Assembly (NCBI RefSeq): GCF_001685415.1
Contig: NZ_CP014989.1
Location: 2,914,001-2,978,000 of the forward strand
Direction of reading: 5' to 3'
Source: Serinicoccus hydrothermalis
GTDB lineage: Bacteria > Actinomycetota > Actinomycetes > Actinomycetales > Dermatophilaceae
Length of the DNA: 64,000 bases
Below are positions 52,641-62,054 of this stretch, piece after piece. Numbering within the stretch: position 1 is the stretch's first letter; every line of letters starts with the position of its first letter. The notes under the pieces were generated by a model. That model saw only the letters and a list, made by a program, of their open reading frames with translations. It was not told the DNA's origin and did no database searches. The position numbers and the translations under genes are program-made.

Positions 52641-53837
52641 TCACCTCGCCGAAAAGTCGCCCTGGTGGGCGATGTCACGGGCCAGCGTTGCCACCTGCGC
52701 CTGAAGCTCTGGGACCGGACGGTGCAGTTGGAGTACATGGCGCCGGATCACGATGTCGGAATTGCGGACCATCACGGGGGACTGGTCCGCGTCGCCCTCC
52801 GCGTAGACCAGGTGACCGATCCTCAGGGCGGTGGCGGTGCAGTACGCCAGCAACTGATAGAGGTCCGCGTAGGGGAACCCAGCGGGTGACTCGGCTTTGT
52901 ACTTGGCGTCGACCACGGCTCGAACAGCCCCACTCGGGGCGTACCACACGAGGTCGGGGCGCAGCCTGATGGCGCCGTCTTCGTCCATAGGGTGACTCTG
53001 GTCCTGCGGTGCGCAGCGACCGCCGGAAGTCTGCAAAGCCTGTGTCAGGGCAGTGGTGACGAAGTCTTCGAAGGCGGTGTTCATGTTGACGAGGAACCCC
53101 GTGGCGCGCACGCCGGCGTTGGCGATGTCGATCGATCGAGTGGCCAGCACCATGCGTGCGAGCGTCAGCGCTGGCTGGTAGTGCTGGTTGAGCCTGCTCT
53201 GGGTGACGTGGGGCAGCCGCTGACCAGGGACCAGACGGCCCACGTCGTGAAGTCTGCTGATCAGATGCCGTAGGCGCCGAACGATGACCGGCGGGTGGTC
53301 CGGAGACTTGAGGAGTCGCTCCGCTGCTGCACGCAGGATCTGGTTCTCGGGTACGTCGACGTCGTACTCGTCATACCGGAGTTCGAGAGGGGTCGCGATC
53401 CCGGCGCGTGTGCGCAGTTGATCCGCAGCACGAAGTCTTCCGCGCAGCACTGGCAGAGCGGACTCCTCGGTGCGATACCCCTGAAGGATGCCGCGTTCCG
53501 TGGCTTTCTCTGCCTGGCGGACGAAGACCTGCGCCATGGCGGGCCACAGGTCGGGTTGGTCGTCCAGGTCGACAGGATCCTCTGTCCACACCCTCGGGTT
53601 CTGTGCGTAGCCAAGCAAGTACAGAAGGCGTGCGACGGGGATCCTCGGGCGGATGCGGATCTCGGTCTCACCGGCGCGCAGGACACCGACGAAGGAACTG
53701 GCGCGCACGGTCCACGTTCCCGCCTGCCACCCCGGTGACACGTCGACGGCACGCGACGCGGCGAGCGCTCGGACATCGCTCTGGTCAAGGCCTGTCGCTT
53801 GGGTAGCACCCCAGGCCTCCAGTTCGAGACGTGTCAT
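52641..53837 (-). CDS. mcrC: McrC-like endonuclease subunit of McrBC restriction system
   Basis: A 398-residue McrC-family protein. ETEIRIRPRIPVARLLYLLG near residue 56 is the typical N-terminal beta region; the C-terminal nuclease core shows RPDLVWYAPSGAVRAVVDAK, then YKAE, a PD-(D/E)xK arrangement. McrC cleaves DNA when activated by the McrB GTPase bound at modified cytosines. Its ATG overlaps the McrB stop (ATGA). The base composition is less GC-rich than flanking genes, as for McrB. Confidence 0.92.
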   Translation of the reverse strand: MTRLELEAWGATQATGLDQSDVRALAASRAVDVSPGWQAGTWTVRASSFVGVLRAGETEIRIRPRIPVARLLYLLGYAQNPRVWTEDPVDLDDQPDLWPAMAQVFVRQAEKATERGILQGYRTEESALPVLRGRLRAADQLRTRAGIATPLELRYDEYDVDVPENQILRAAAERLLKSPDHPPVIVRRLRHLISRLHDVGRLVPGQRLPHVTQSRLNQHYQPALTLARMVLATRSIDIANAGVRATGFLVNMNTAFEDFVTTALTQALQTSGGRCAPQDQSHPMDEDGAIRLRPDLVWYAPSGAVRAVVDAKYKAESPAGFPYADLYQLLAYCTATALRIGHLVYAEGDADQSPVMVRNSDIVIRRHVLQLHRPVPELQAQVATLARDIAHQGDFSAR

Positions 53838-55690
53838 GCCTCGGGGTCGAGCTGGGCATCGGGAGGGATGTCGGCTTCTTCGCTCTCACTGGGCACCTCA
53901 GCAGGGTGGGCTGCTGTGCGGCGTCGCAGGCCAGCGAGTCCGAACTCGGCGTTGATGTCGCGCCCCTCACCGAAGAAGTGTTCCTCGAGGAGAGGGAGGA
54001 TCGCCGTGCGCCAGATCCGTTCGAGGCCAGCCTCATGGCCGACCCGTGTGGTCATCAGGTAAGACGGGCCGATGGCGAAGTCTGGATCTCCGATCGCGTT
54101 GTTCAGCGCCTCGAGCAATACCGCGGGCTCATTGGGCAAGCCCTTACGGTCGAGCCATGCTCCGAGTATGCCCTTGATGGGCTGCTCGGTCGGGAACAAC
54201 CTCTGGAAGTAGAACCGCCGTCTCATGGCGGCGTCGACCAGGGCGATAGAGCGGTCTGCTGTGTTCATCGTGCCGATGATGAAGAGGTTTCGCGGCAAGG
54301 AGAACGGCTCCTCCGAGTACTGGAGTGCTACCGAAGTACCGCGATACTCCAGCAGGAAGTACAGCTCACCGAAGACCTTGGCGAGGTTGGCGCGGTTGAT
54401 CTCGTCGATGATCAGGACGAAGGGAGATCTCGGATCGTCGGCGGCTCGCTGGGCCATGCGGCGAAGCGGGCCAGGGATGAGGTCGAAGGCGATGCTCCCG
54501 CCGCTGTCCTTGTCGAGTCTAGGGCGCAGGCCTTCGAAGAAGTCCTCATAAGAGTAGGACGGGTGGAACTGGACGACCTCGTACTCGCCACCTGCGGACT
54601 CCACGAGAGACTTGCACAACTCCATCGCCAGGTAGGTCTTCCCTGTTCCCGGCGGTCCGTAGAGCACGACCTGCCGTTTCTCGTTGAGCAGGTCGACGGT
54701 GTCGTGGAGCCAGTCGAGGGGAAGGAGCAGAGAATCCGCCAATGCCTGTGTGGGGGCGTCCAGGGCGACGTCCAGCGCTGGGAGGTCGACGGCGTCTTCG
54801 AATCCGCCGAGGGTGGCGAACTCATCAAGGTGAGACGTGAGCTCACTGACGGTGAGTTGACCGCGCAGGCCGTCGGCAGCGTCAGAGGACAACCTTGATC
54901 TGACGAAGGGTGAGTCGGCATTGATCCAGCTCACCGGCCTTCGCCGCGTCACGAGTGGCTCGCCGGTGTAGATCGCATCACCGAGGATCTCACCCACGAC
55001 GACATCAGCTCCGTCGACAGTCACGACGAGGTCATCGACCGAGATCTCGTTGAGGAACCGGTGCAGGTTGCCGACCATCACTCGGCGCGTTCCCACACTG
55101 GCATCGGGATAGCCCCTCTGCACCGCCTCGGCGATATCTGCGCGCTTCACGCCCGCCGGGATGTCACCCAGCTCGGTCCAGCCCACGGAGCAGAAACCGT
55201 CATCGAACCACTGCCGCAGCACGTTCACGCCGTCGACGTTCGCCCCGCGCACCAACCATGCACGGCGCTTCTCGTCGCTCTTCTCGAGCTGAGCGGCTTC
55301 GGCATCCTCCGCGTCGTCCGCCGAGTCGAACTGAGCGCTCGGCTGTTGAGCCCGCCATTCTTGATACCGGAGGCGAGCTTCCTTCTCGAAGGCCGTCGGA
55401 TCAGGCAGTCGCTCGAACGCCTCCCTGCCGGCTGCGGTCAGACGCCATGTGCCGTTGTCCTTCGTCAACCAGCCCGCCTTGACGGTGGCGATCGTGGCGA
55501 AGCGCTGCACCTTCGGATATCGACGGACACCTGGCTTGCCTTCATAGTCCTGATCTTCCGAAGGATTGGCCGGCAAGATCTCCTCAGCCCGCGCCAGCAC
55601 CTCGCCAACCGGCATTCCCTCGGACTCTTCCAGCAGTGCCTCGAAGATCGATCGCTGGATCTCTCCCCGTCTCCGCGCCTTATCCGCCAT
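53834..55690 (-). CDS. mcrB: McrB-like AAA+ GTPase with unusual N-terminal modules
   Basis: A 618-residue AAA+ protein of the McrB family. Residues 1-95 form a winged-helix module like the N-terminus of Mrr (IFEALLEESEGMPVGEVLAR). Residues 143-270 form a beta-rich module (RAWLVRGANVDGVNVLRQWF, then LVVTVDGADVVVGEI) that may read modified DNA, perhaps a PUA/EVE-like fold. The AAA+ core has Walker A GPPGTGKT near residue 347, Walker B LIIDEINRAN near residue 427 and the McrB motif MNTADRSIALVDAAMRRRF near residue 485. The start could also be an ATG at 55699. Confidence 0.93.
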   Translation of the reverse strand: MADKARRRGEIQRSIFEALLEESEGMPVGEVLARAEEILPANPSEDQDYEGKPGVRRYPKVQRFATIATVKAGWLTKDNGTWRLTAAGREAFERLPDPTAFEKEARLRYQEWRAQQPSAQFDSADDAEDAEAAQLEKSDEKRRAWLVRGANVDGVNVLRQWFDDGFCSVGWTELGDIPAGVKRADIAEAVQRGYPDASVGTRRVMVGNLHRFLNEISVDDLVVTVDGADVVVGEILGDAIYTGEPLVTRRRPVSWINADSPFVRSRLSSDAADGLRGQLTVSELTSHLDEFATLGGFEDAVDLPALDVALDAPTQALADSLLLPLDWLHDTVDLLNEKRQVVLYGPPGTGKTYLAMELCKSLVESAGGEYEVVQFHPSYSYEDFFEGLRPRLDKDSGGSIAFDLIPGPLRRMAQRAADDPRSPFVLIIDEINRANLAKVFGELYFLLEYRGTSVALQYSEEPFSLPRNLFIIGTMNTADRSIALVDAAMRRRFYFQRLFPTEQPIKGILGAWLDRKGLPNEPAVLLEALNNAIGDPDFAIGPSYLMTTRVGHEAGLERIWRTAILPLLEEHFFGEGRDINAEFGLAGLRRRTAAHPAEVPSESEEADIPPDAQLDPEA

Positions 55691-55821
55691 GAAAGACATG
55701 GAACCCAATCGACGTGGCATGTGACAAGGCCTGCCTGGTCCTGGGCGTCGAGATCCAGCCCGTCGACTCCCTGCCCGCGAAATCGTTCTACAGCGCTTAC
55801 AGCCGGAGTAGGGTGTCGCAG

Positions 55822-57171
55822 ATGCAGCAGGAGACACCCCCGATCTCGACCGCCTTCCTCGACGAGCTCGAGCGGCAGACCCGCGCCACGGTCGCCGCCG
55901 CCGAGCCCCCGGAGAGCCCCTTCGACGGCGCCCCGCAGGCCGACCTCGACCGGCTCACCGAGCTCGTCGAGGAGAGCCGCGAGGACCTCGTCGGCGTCGT
56001 CCGGAAGCTTCACGTCGACCCCGAGCTGGCCTACGAGGAGCACCGCTCGGCCGCCCTGCTCGCCGAGCTCGTCACCGAGCGCACGGGCATACCCGTCGAG
56101 GTGGGTGCCCACGGGGTCGAGACCGCGCTGCGCGCCGAGGTCGCCACGCCCGGCTTCGACCCGGAGCGGCACCGGACCGTGGCCGTGCTCAGCGAGTACG
56201 ACGCGCTGCCCGGCATCGGCCACGCCTGCGGGCACAACGTCATCGCCGCGACCGGGGTCGGCGCCTTCGTCGCGCTCGCCGGCCTCGTCGCCGACGGCAG
56301 CAGCGGGGTCGAGGGGCGCGTCGTCTTCCTCGGCACCCCGGCGGAGGAGGGGCACACCGGCAAGGAGGTCATGGCCGCCGGCGGCGCCTGGGAGGGGCTG
56401 GACGCCGCCGTCATGACGCACCCGTTCGGGTATGACGTCGTCGACACCCTCTTCATCGGCCGCCGGCTGCTGCGCGCGACCTGGACCGGCCACCCCGCGC
56501 ACGCCTCGGCCCAGCCGTTCCAGGGCCGCAACGCCCTCGACGCCGCGGCGCTCGCCTACCAGGGCATCGGCCTGCTGCGCCAGCAGATGCCGCCCTCGGA
56601 CCGGGTGCACGCCGTCATCACCGAGGGCGGCACCCGCCCCTCCATCATCACCGGCAGCGCGACGATGCAGCTCTACGTCCGCTCCGCCTACCCGGAGACG
56701 CTCGTCGACCTCTCCGGCCGCGTCGAGCGCATCCTGCACGGTGCGGCGATGATGACCGACACCGCAGTGGAGCTGGAGTGGGACCACTACCCGCCCTCCC
56801 TGCCGGTGCGCGGCAACGCGGCGCTCGGCGGGCGCTGGGTCAGGAGCCTGGGGGAGCGGGGCCGGCCGGTGCTGCCCGCCGGGACCGTGCCGGACGTGCT
56901 CGCGGGCTCCACCGACTTCGGCAACGTCAGCGTCCGGGTCCCGGGCATCCACCCGATGATCGCCATCGCCGGCCCGGACGCCGCGCTGCACACCGAGGAG
57001 TTCGCCGCCGCCGCGGCCACCGAGGCGGCCGAGAAGGCCGCCGTGGACGGCGCGGTCGGGCTCGCCCACACGGCGTGGGACTTCCTCGCCGACGACGAGC
57101 TCGCGCGGGCCGCGCGGGAGGAGTTCGAGGCGGCCGGAGGCGCCCTCGACCCGGCCACCTACTTCGACTGA
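55822..57171 (+). CDS. M20-family amidohydrolase (AbgB-like)
   Basis: A 449-residue metallopeptidase/amidohydrolase of the M20 family. Metal-site motifs are visible: SEYDALPGIGHACGHN near residue 120, TPAEEGHTGKEVM near residue 172 and the C-terminal His region near ALHTEEFA. It resembles AbgB/aminobenzoyl-glutamate hydrolases and other N-acyl amino acid amidohydrolases. The ATG at 55822 is selected because homology starts at TAFLDELERQT. An AbgT-type transporter gene follows after 43 bp, which supports a p-aminobenzoyl-glutamate-like substrate. Confidence 0.9.
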   Translation: MQQETPPISTAFLDELERQTRATVAAAEPPESPFDGAPQADLDRLTELVEESREDLVGVVRKLHVDPELAYEEHRSAALLAELVTERTGIPVEVGAHGVETALRAEVATPGFDPERHRTVAVLSEYDALPGIGHACGHNVIAATGVGAFVALAGLVADGSSGVEGRVVFLGTPAEEGHTGKEVMAAGGAWEGLDAAVMTHPFGYDVVDTLFIGRRLLRATWTGHPAHASAQPFQGRNALDAAALAYQGIGLLRQQMPPSDRVHAVITEGGTRPSIITGSATMQLYVRSAYPETLVDLSGRVERILHGAAMMTDTAVELEWDHYPPSLPVRGNAALGGRWVRSLGERGRPVLPAGTVPDVLAGSTDFGNVSVRVPGIHPMIAIAGPDAALHTEEFAAAAATEAAEKAAVDGAVGLAHTAWDFLADDELARAAREEFEAAGGALDPATYFD

Positions 57172-57214
57172 TCCTCGCCGCGCCACCCGGCCGACGACAT
57201 ACCGGAGGGAACCC

Positions 57215-58879
57215 ATGACCGCCACCACCCAGGAGCGCCGCGGCCTCGGCGACCGGCTGCTCACCACGATCGAGCGGTGGGGCAACAAGCTCCCCGAGCC
57301 GTTCACCCTCTTCGTCATCCTCTTCCTGCTCACCGGGGCGGTCTCCACCGCGATGGCGCTCGCCGACGTATCGGTGACCGTGCCCGGCACCGAGGACGGG
57401 CCGATCGAGATCCGCGGGCTCTTCACCGGCGAGGGCATGGCGTGGTTCACCAGCAACCTGGGGACCAACTACGTCGAGTTCCCGCCGCTGAAGACGGTCA
57501 TCACGATCCTGCTCGCGGTCGGCATCGCGGAGAAGACGGGGATGCTCGCGGCGGTCGTGCGCAAGACCTTCGGCTCGGCGCCGCGCTGGATGCTGCCGTA
57601 TGTCGTCGGCCTGGTCGGCGTGACCGGCTCGGTCATGGCCGACTCGGCCTTCGTCGTCATCCCGCCGCTGGCCGCGCTCGTCTTCCGGGCCGCGGGGCGG
57701 CACCCCGTGGCGGGCCTGCTCGGCGGCTTCGCGGCGGTGGGCGCGGGCTACTCGACCGCGCTGGTGCCGACCTCGCTGGACGCGCTCTTCGCCGGCATCA
57801 CGACCGGGGTCATGGAGGCGCTGCCGGGCATCGAGACCAGCCCGGTCAACCCCATCTCCAACTACTACTTCAACATCGTCGCCGCGCTGCTGCTGGGCAT
57901 CGTCTGCGGCTTCATCATCGACCGGATACTCGAGCCGCGGATGGAGAAGCAGGGCGTCACCCGCGAGCAGGTGCAGGAGGGCGAGGACGGCGCCGGCGGA
58001 GCGGGCGAGGCGACCCCGGACGAGCGCTCCGCGCGCTCCGGGCGACGCAGCGAGGCCGTCGAGGCCGAGGACCCGGACGACCTGGAGCCCGGGGAGGAGA
58101 TCTCGGCCGAGCTCAGCGCCAAGGAGGAGCAGGGGCTGTGGCGCTCGCTGGCGGCCGCGGGCATACTCACCGCGATCCTGCTCGTGGCGGTGCTCGTGCC
58201 CGCCTCGCCGTGGCGCAACGAGGAGGGTGGCTTCCTGCCGTCCTCGCCGCTGCTGGACTCGATCGTCTTCATCGTCTTCGCCTACTTCGCGACGATGGGC
58301 GTGGTCTACGGCGCCGTCGTAGGCACGGTGACGGGGATGAACGACGTCGTGCGGATGATGGGCTCGGCGCTCAACGACATGATGAGCTTTCTCGTGCTGG
58401 CCTTCATCCTGGGTCAGTTCATCGCGCTCTTCAGCTGGACCGGTATCGGCTCGTGGATCGCGGTGCGCGGGGCCTCGGGGCTGGAGGCGACCGGGATGAC
58501 CGGCTTCCCGGCTGTCATCGGCTTCATCCTGCTCGCCTCCTGCCTCAACCTCTTCATCGTCTCGGGGTCCTCGATGTGGACGATCATGGGCGCGGTCTTC
58601 GTGCCGATGTTCGCCCTCATCGGGCTGGAGCCGGCCTTCACCCAGGCGGCCTTCCGCGTCGGTGACTCGGCCACCCAGATCATCACCCCGCTCAACCCCT
58701 ACATGATCGTCATCCTGGGGCTGCTGCGGCGCTACGAGCCGGACGCCGGCCTGGGCACGGTCATCTCCCGGCTCATCGTCTTCGTCATCCCGTTCTGGCT
58801 GTCCTGGGCCGGGCTGGTCGCGGTCTGGTACTTCCTCGACCTGCCGCTCGGGCCGGGCAACGGGATCTTCCTGCCCTGA
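57215..58879 (+). CDS. AbgT-family transporter
   Basis: A 554-residue polytopic protein of the AbgT family. It starts with a short cytoplasmic segment (RWGNKLPEPFTLFVILFLLT) and has PYVVGLVGVTGSVMADSAFV near residue 127 and FLVLAFILGQFIALFSWTGI near residue 390. A highly charged insert of about 70 residues lies near residues 245-310. AbgT proteins were first named for p-aminobenzoyl-glutamate uptake and some export sulfonamides. GGAGG precedes the ATG. It forms an operon with the M20 amidohydrolase. Confidence 0.93.
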   Translation: MTATTQERRGLGDRLLTTIERWGNKLPEPFTLFVILFLLTGAVSTAMALADVSVTVPGTEDGPIEIRGLFTGEGMAWFTSNLGTNYVEFPPLKTVITILLAVGIAEKTGMLAAVVRKTFGSAPRWMLPYVVGLVGVTGSVMADSAFVVIPPLAALVFRAAGRHPVAGLLGGFAAVGAGYSTALVPTSLDALFAGITTGVMEALPGIETSPVNPISNYYFNIVAALLLGIVCGFIIDRILEPRMEKQGVTREQVQEGEDGAGGAGEATPDERSARSGRRSEAVEAEDPDDLEPGEEISAELSAKEEQGLWRSLAAAGILTAILLVAVLVPASPWRNEEGGFLPSSPLLDSIVFIVFAYFATMGVVYGAVVGTVTGMNDVVRMMGSALNDMMSFLVLAFILGQFIALFSWTGIGSWIAVRGASGLEATGMTGFPAVIGFILLASCLNLFIVSGSSMWTIMGAVFVPMFALIGLEPAFTQAAFRVGDSATQIITPLNPYMIVILGLLRRYEPDAGLGTVISRLIVFVIPFWLSWAGLVAVWYFLDLPLGPGNGIFLP

Positions 58880-58925
58880 GCGACCCGGGCAGGCGTCTGT
58901 CGGTGCCCCGACCTAGGCTCGGCGC

Positions 58926-59345
58926 ATGAGCTTCGGGAGCATCGCGCGGACCGTCGGCCGGATCGCGCTCGGCGGGACCTTGATCTTCACCGGGACCTCG
59001 CACCTGACGGTGGCGCGCGAGGAGTTCCAGGCGCAGGTGCCCTCCTGGGTGCCGCTCGACCCGGACCTCGTCGTCGTGCTGTCCGGCATCGCCGAGGTCG
59101 GGCTCGGGGCGGCGCTGGTCGCGCTGCCGCGGTGGAAGGTGCCGGTCGGGTGGGCCGCCGGCGCCTTCTTCGTCGCGATCTTCCCGGGCAACATCGCCCA
59201 GTACGTCGAGGGCAAGGACGGCTTCGGCCTCGACACCGACCAGGCACGGCTCACCCGGCTCTTCTTCCAGCCGGTGCTCGTCGCCTGGGCGCTCTGGTCG
59301 ACCGAGGCGTGGAAGACCTGGCGGGAGTCCCGCCGGGAGAGCTGA
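58926..59345 (+). CDS. DoxX-like small membrane protein
   Basis: A 139-residue protein with about four hydrophobic segments. The start RIALGGTLIFTGTSHLTVAR near residue 12, SGIAEVGLGAALVALPRWKV in the middle and ALWSTEAWKTW at the end match the DoxX-like layout. Members are poorly characterised; some take part in redox complexes. It is 47 bp from AbgT and convergent with the next gene. Confidence 0.82.
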   Translation: MSFGSIARTVGRIALGGTLIFTGTSHLTVAREEFQAQVPSWVPLDPDLVVVLSGIAEVGLGAALVALPRWKVPVGWAAGAFFVAIFPGNIAQYVEGKDGFGLDTDQARLTRLFFQPVLVAWALWSTEAWKTWRESRRES

Positions 59346-59363
59346 GGGTATGCCGTTCGCGCG

Positions 59364-59711
59364 TCAGCGCCGGTCGATGACCAGCGCTGCCGCGTTGAGC
59401 GCGGCCCAGGTCAGCGGGACGCCGGCGAGCTTGGCCCGCCCGGACTCCGGCCCGGTGGCGCCGAGGATGGCGGCGTCCCCCAGATCACCGGTGATCCGCA
59501 GCAGTCCGGCCACCGGCGCCAGACCCGGCACGAAGGCGAGGGCGCTGGTGCTGAGGTCGCGCACGGTGTAGGTCCACGCCAGCCGGTCGGTGGCCTGCGC
59601 CGCCGCACCGCTCTCGTCGAGCGCGGAGGACAGGTGACCCGGGCGGACGGCGGCGAAGACGGCATACCCGGCGGTCAGCGCCGCCATGGTCTTGGTGAGG
59701 GGGTAGCTCAT
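59364..59711 (-). CDS. Small membrane protein, unknown
   Basis: A 115-residue protein with hydrophobic segments at both ends and in the middle (ALTAGYAVFAAVRPGHLSSA near the N-terminus, TSALAFVPGLAPVAGLLRIT in the middle). No family was recognised beyond a general four-helix DUF-like layout. It is convergent with the DoxX-like gene and lies downstream of the SDR/dehydrogenase pair on the same strand, 55 bp away. Confidence 0.7.
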   Translation of the reverse strand: MSYPLTKTMAALTAGYAVFAAVRPGHLSSALDESGAAAQATDRLAWTYTVRDLSTSALAFVPGLAPVAGLLRITGDLGDAAILGATGPESGRAKLAGVPLTWAALNAAALVIDRR

Positions 59712-59765
59712 CCCTCGACCCTAGGTGCCCGGTCCGTGCGTCGCGAGGCAGGCGGCCAGGCCGGC

Positions 59766-60554
59766 TCAGCGCGGGGGCATGCGCAGCGCGCCGTCGAGGC
59801 GGATGACCTCGCCGTTGAGCATGGGGTTCTCCACGATGTGGGCGACGAGCGCGGCATACTCCTCCGGCTTCCCGAGCCGCGAGGGGTGCGGGACCATCGC
59901 CTCGAGCGAGTCCTTCACCTCGTCGCCGAGGCCGGCCATCATCGGCGTCTCGAAGACGCCGGGCGCGATGGTCATGACGCGGATGCCCTTGTCCGCGAGG
60001 TCGCGGGCGGCGGGCAGGGTGAGGCCCGCGACGCCGGCCTTGGAGCTGGCGTAGGCCGCCTGCCCGATCTGGCCGTCGAAGGCGGCGACGCTGGCCGTCA
60101 TGACGACGACGCCCCGGTCGCCGTGCTCGGCGACGTCCGGCTCGTTGGCGGCCATCGCCTCGGCCGCGAGGCGCAGGACGTTGAAGGTGCCGATGAGGTT
60201 GATCTCGACGACGGTGCGGTATGCCTCGAGGTCGTGCACGCCGCGGCGCGACAGGATCCGGCCCGGGGTGGCGACGCCGGCGCAGTTGACGACGATCCGC
60301 AGTTCGCCGAGGTCGGTCGCGGCCCGGACGGCAGCGGCGACCTGGTCGGCGTCGCGGACGTCCGCGGGCGCGAAGGCGACGCGGTCCCCGCCGTGCTCCC
60401 CGGAGAGCTCCTCGGCCAGATCTTCCCCACGGCCGCCGGGCAGGTCGACGAGCAGGACCCTGGCGCCCGCGTCGAGCAGTCGGCGGGCGCTCTGCTCACC
60501 GAGGCCGCTGGCGGCTCCGGTGACGAGGGCGACGGTGCTGTCGGTGATCTGCAT
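59766..60554 (-). CDS. 3-hydroxyacyl-CoA dehydrogenase of SDR family (HSD10-like)
   Basis: A 262-residue [23 protein letters not shown] near residue 14 binds the dinucleotide, NCAGVATPG near residue 89 and the catalytic YASSK near residue 163 are intact. The ending [13 protein letters not shown] and the loop [16 protein letters not shown] match HSD17B10-type 3-hydroxyacyl-CoA dehydrogenases. It starts one base after the stop of the acyl-CoA dehydrogenase, so the pair would carry out two steps of beta-oxidation together. Confidence 0.92.
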   Translation of the reverse strand: MQITDSTVALVTGAASGLGEQSARRLLDAGARVLLVDLPGGRGEDLAEELSGEHGGDRVAFAPADVRDADQVAAAVRAATDLGELRIVVNCAGVATPGRILSRRGVHDLEAYRTVVEINLIGTFNVLRLAAEAMAANEPDVAEHGDRGVVVMTASVAAFDGQIGQAAYASSKAGVAGLTLPAARDLADKGIRVMTIAPGVFETPMMAGLGDEVKDSLEAMVPHPSRLGKPEEYAALVAHIVENPMLNGEVIRLDGALRMPPR

Positions 60555-60555
60555 G

Positions 60556-61800
<1,245 letters not shown>

Positions 61801-61840
61801 ACCTCGCACGCTAACCGTGGACGCCACGTCACCCCCTAAC

Positions 61841-62033
61841 CGACCGGCCGCACGCTTTGCGTCGACCGGCCGCGCGATTTGTTGCGACTGGCCGCACGGT
61901 TTGCTTCGACTGGCCGCACGGTTTGCTTCGACCGGCCGCACGGTTTGCTTCGACCGGCCGCACGGTTTGCCTGTCCGCGCGGCCGGTATGCGCAAAGTGT
62001 GCGGTCGGTCAACGCAAACCGTGCGGCCGGTCG
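61841..62033. repeat. 22-bp repeat array: six tandem units plus two inverted units
   Basis: Six contiguous 22-bp units follow the consensus CGACCGGCCGCACGGTTTGC plus TT (61841, 61863, 61885, 61907, 61929, 61951). Units 3 and 4 are identical (CGACTGG variant). A 17-bp spacer (61973-61989) is followed by two inverted units (61990-62011 and 62012-62033). Unit 6 and the last inverted unit are 19-bp perfect complements (GACCGGCCGCACGGTTTGC), so a long hairpin can form. The array fills most of the gap between the acyl-CoA dehydrogenase start and the ModC stop. There are no spacers, so it is not a CRISPR array. Confidence 0.9.
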
Positions 62034-62054
62034 GGAAAGAGAGGGAGGTGTGAG

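Noticed and set aside
61841-62033. CRISPR array
   Set aside because: The 22-bp units are contiguous with no spacers, two units are inverted, and no cas genes are nearby.
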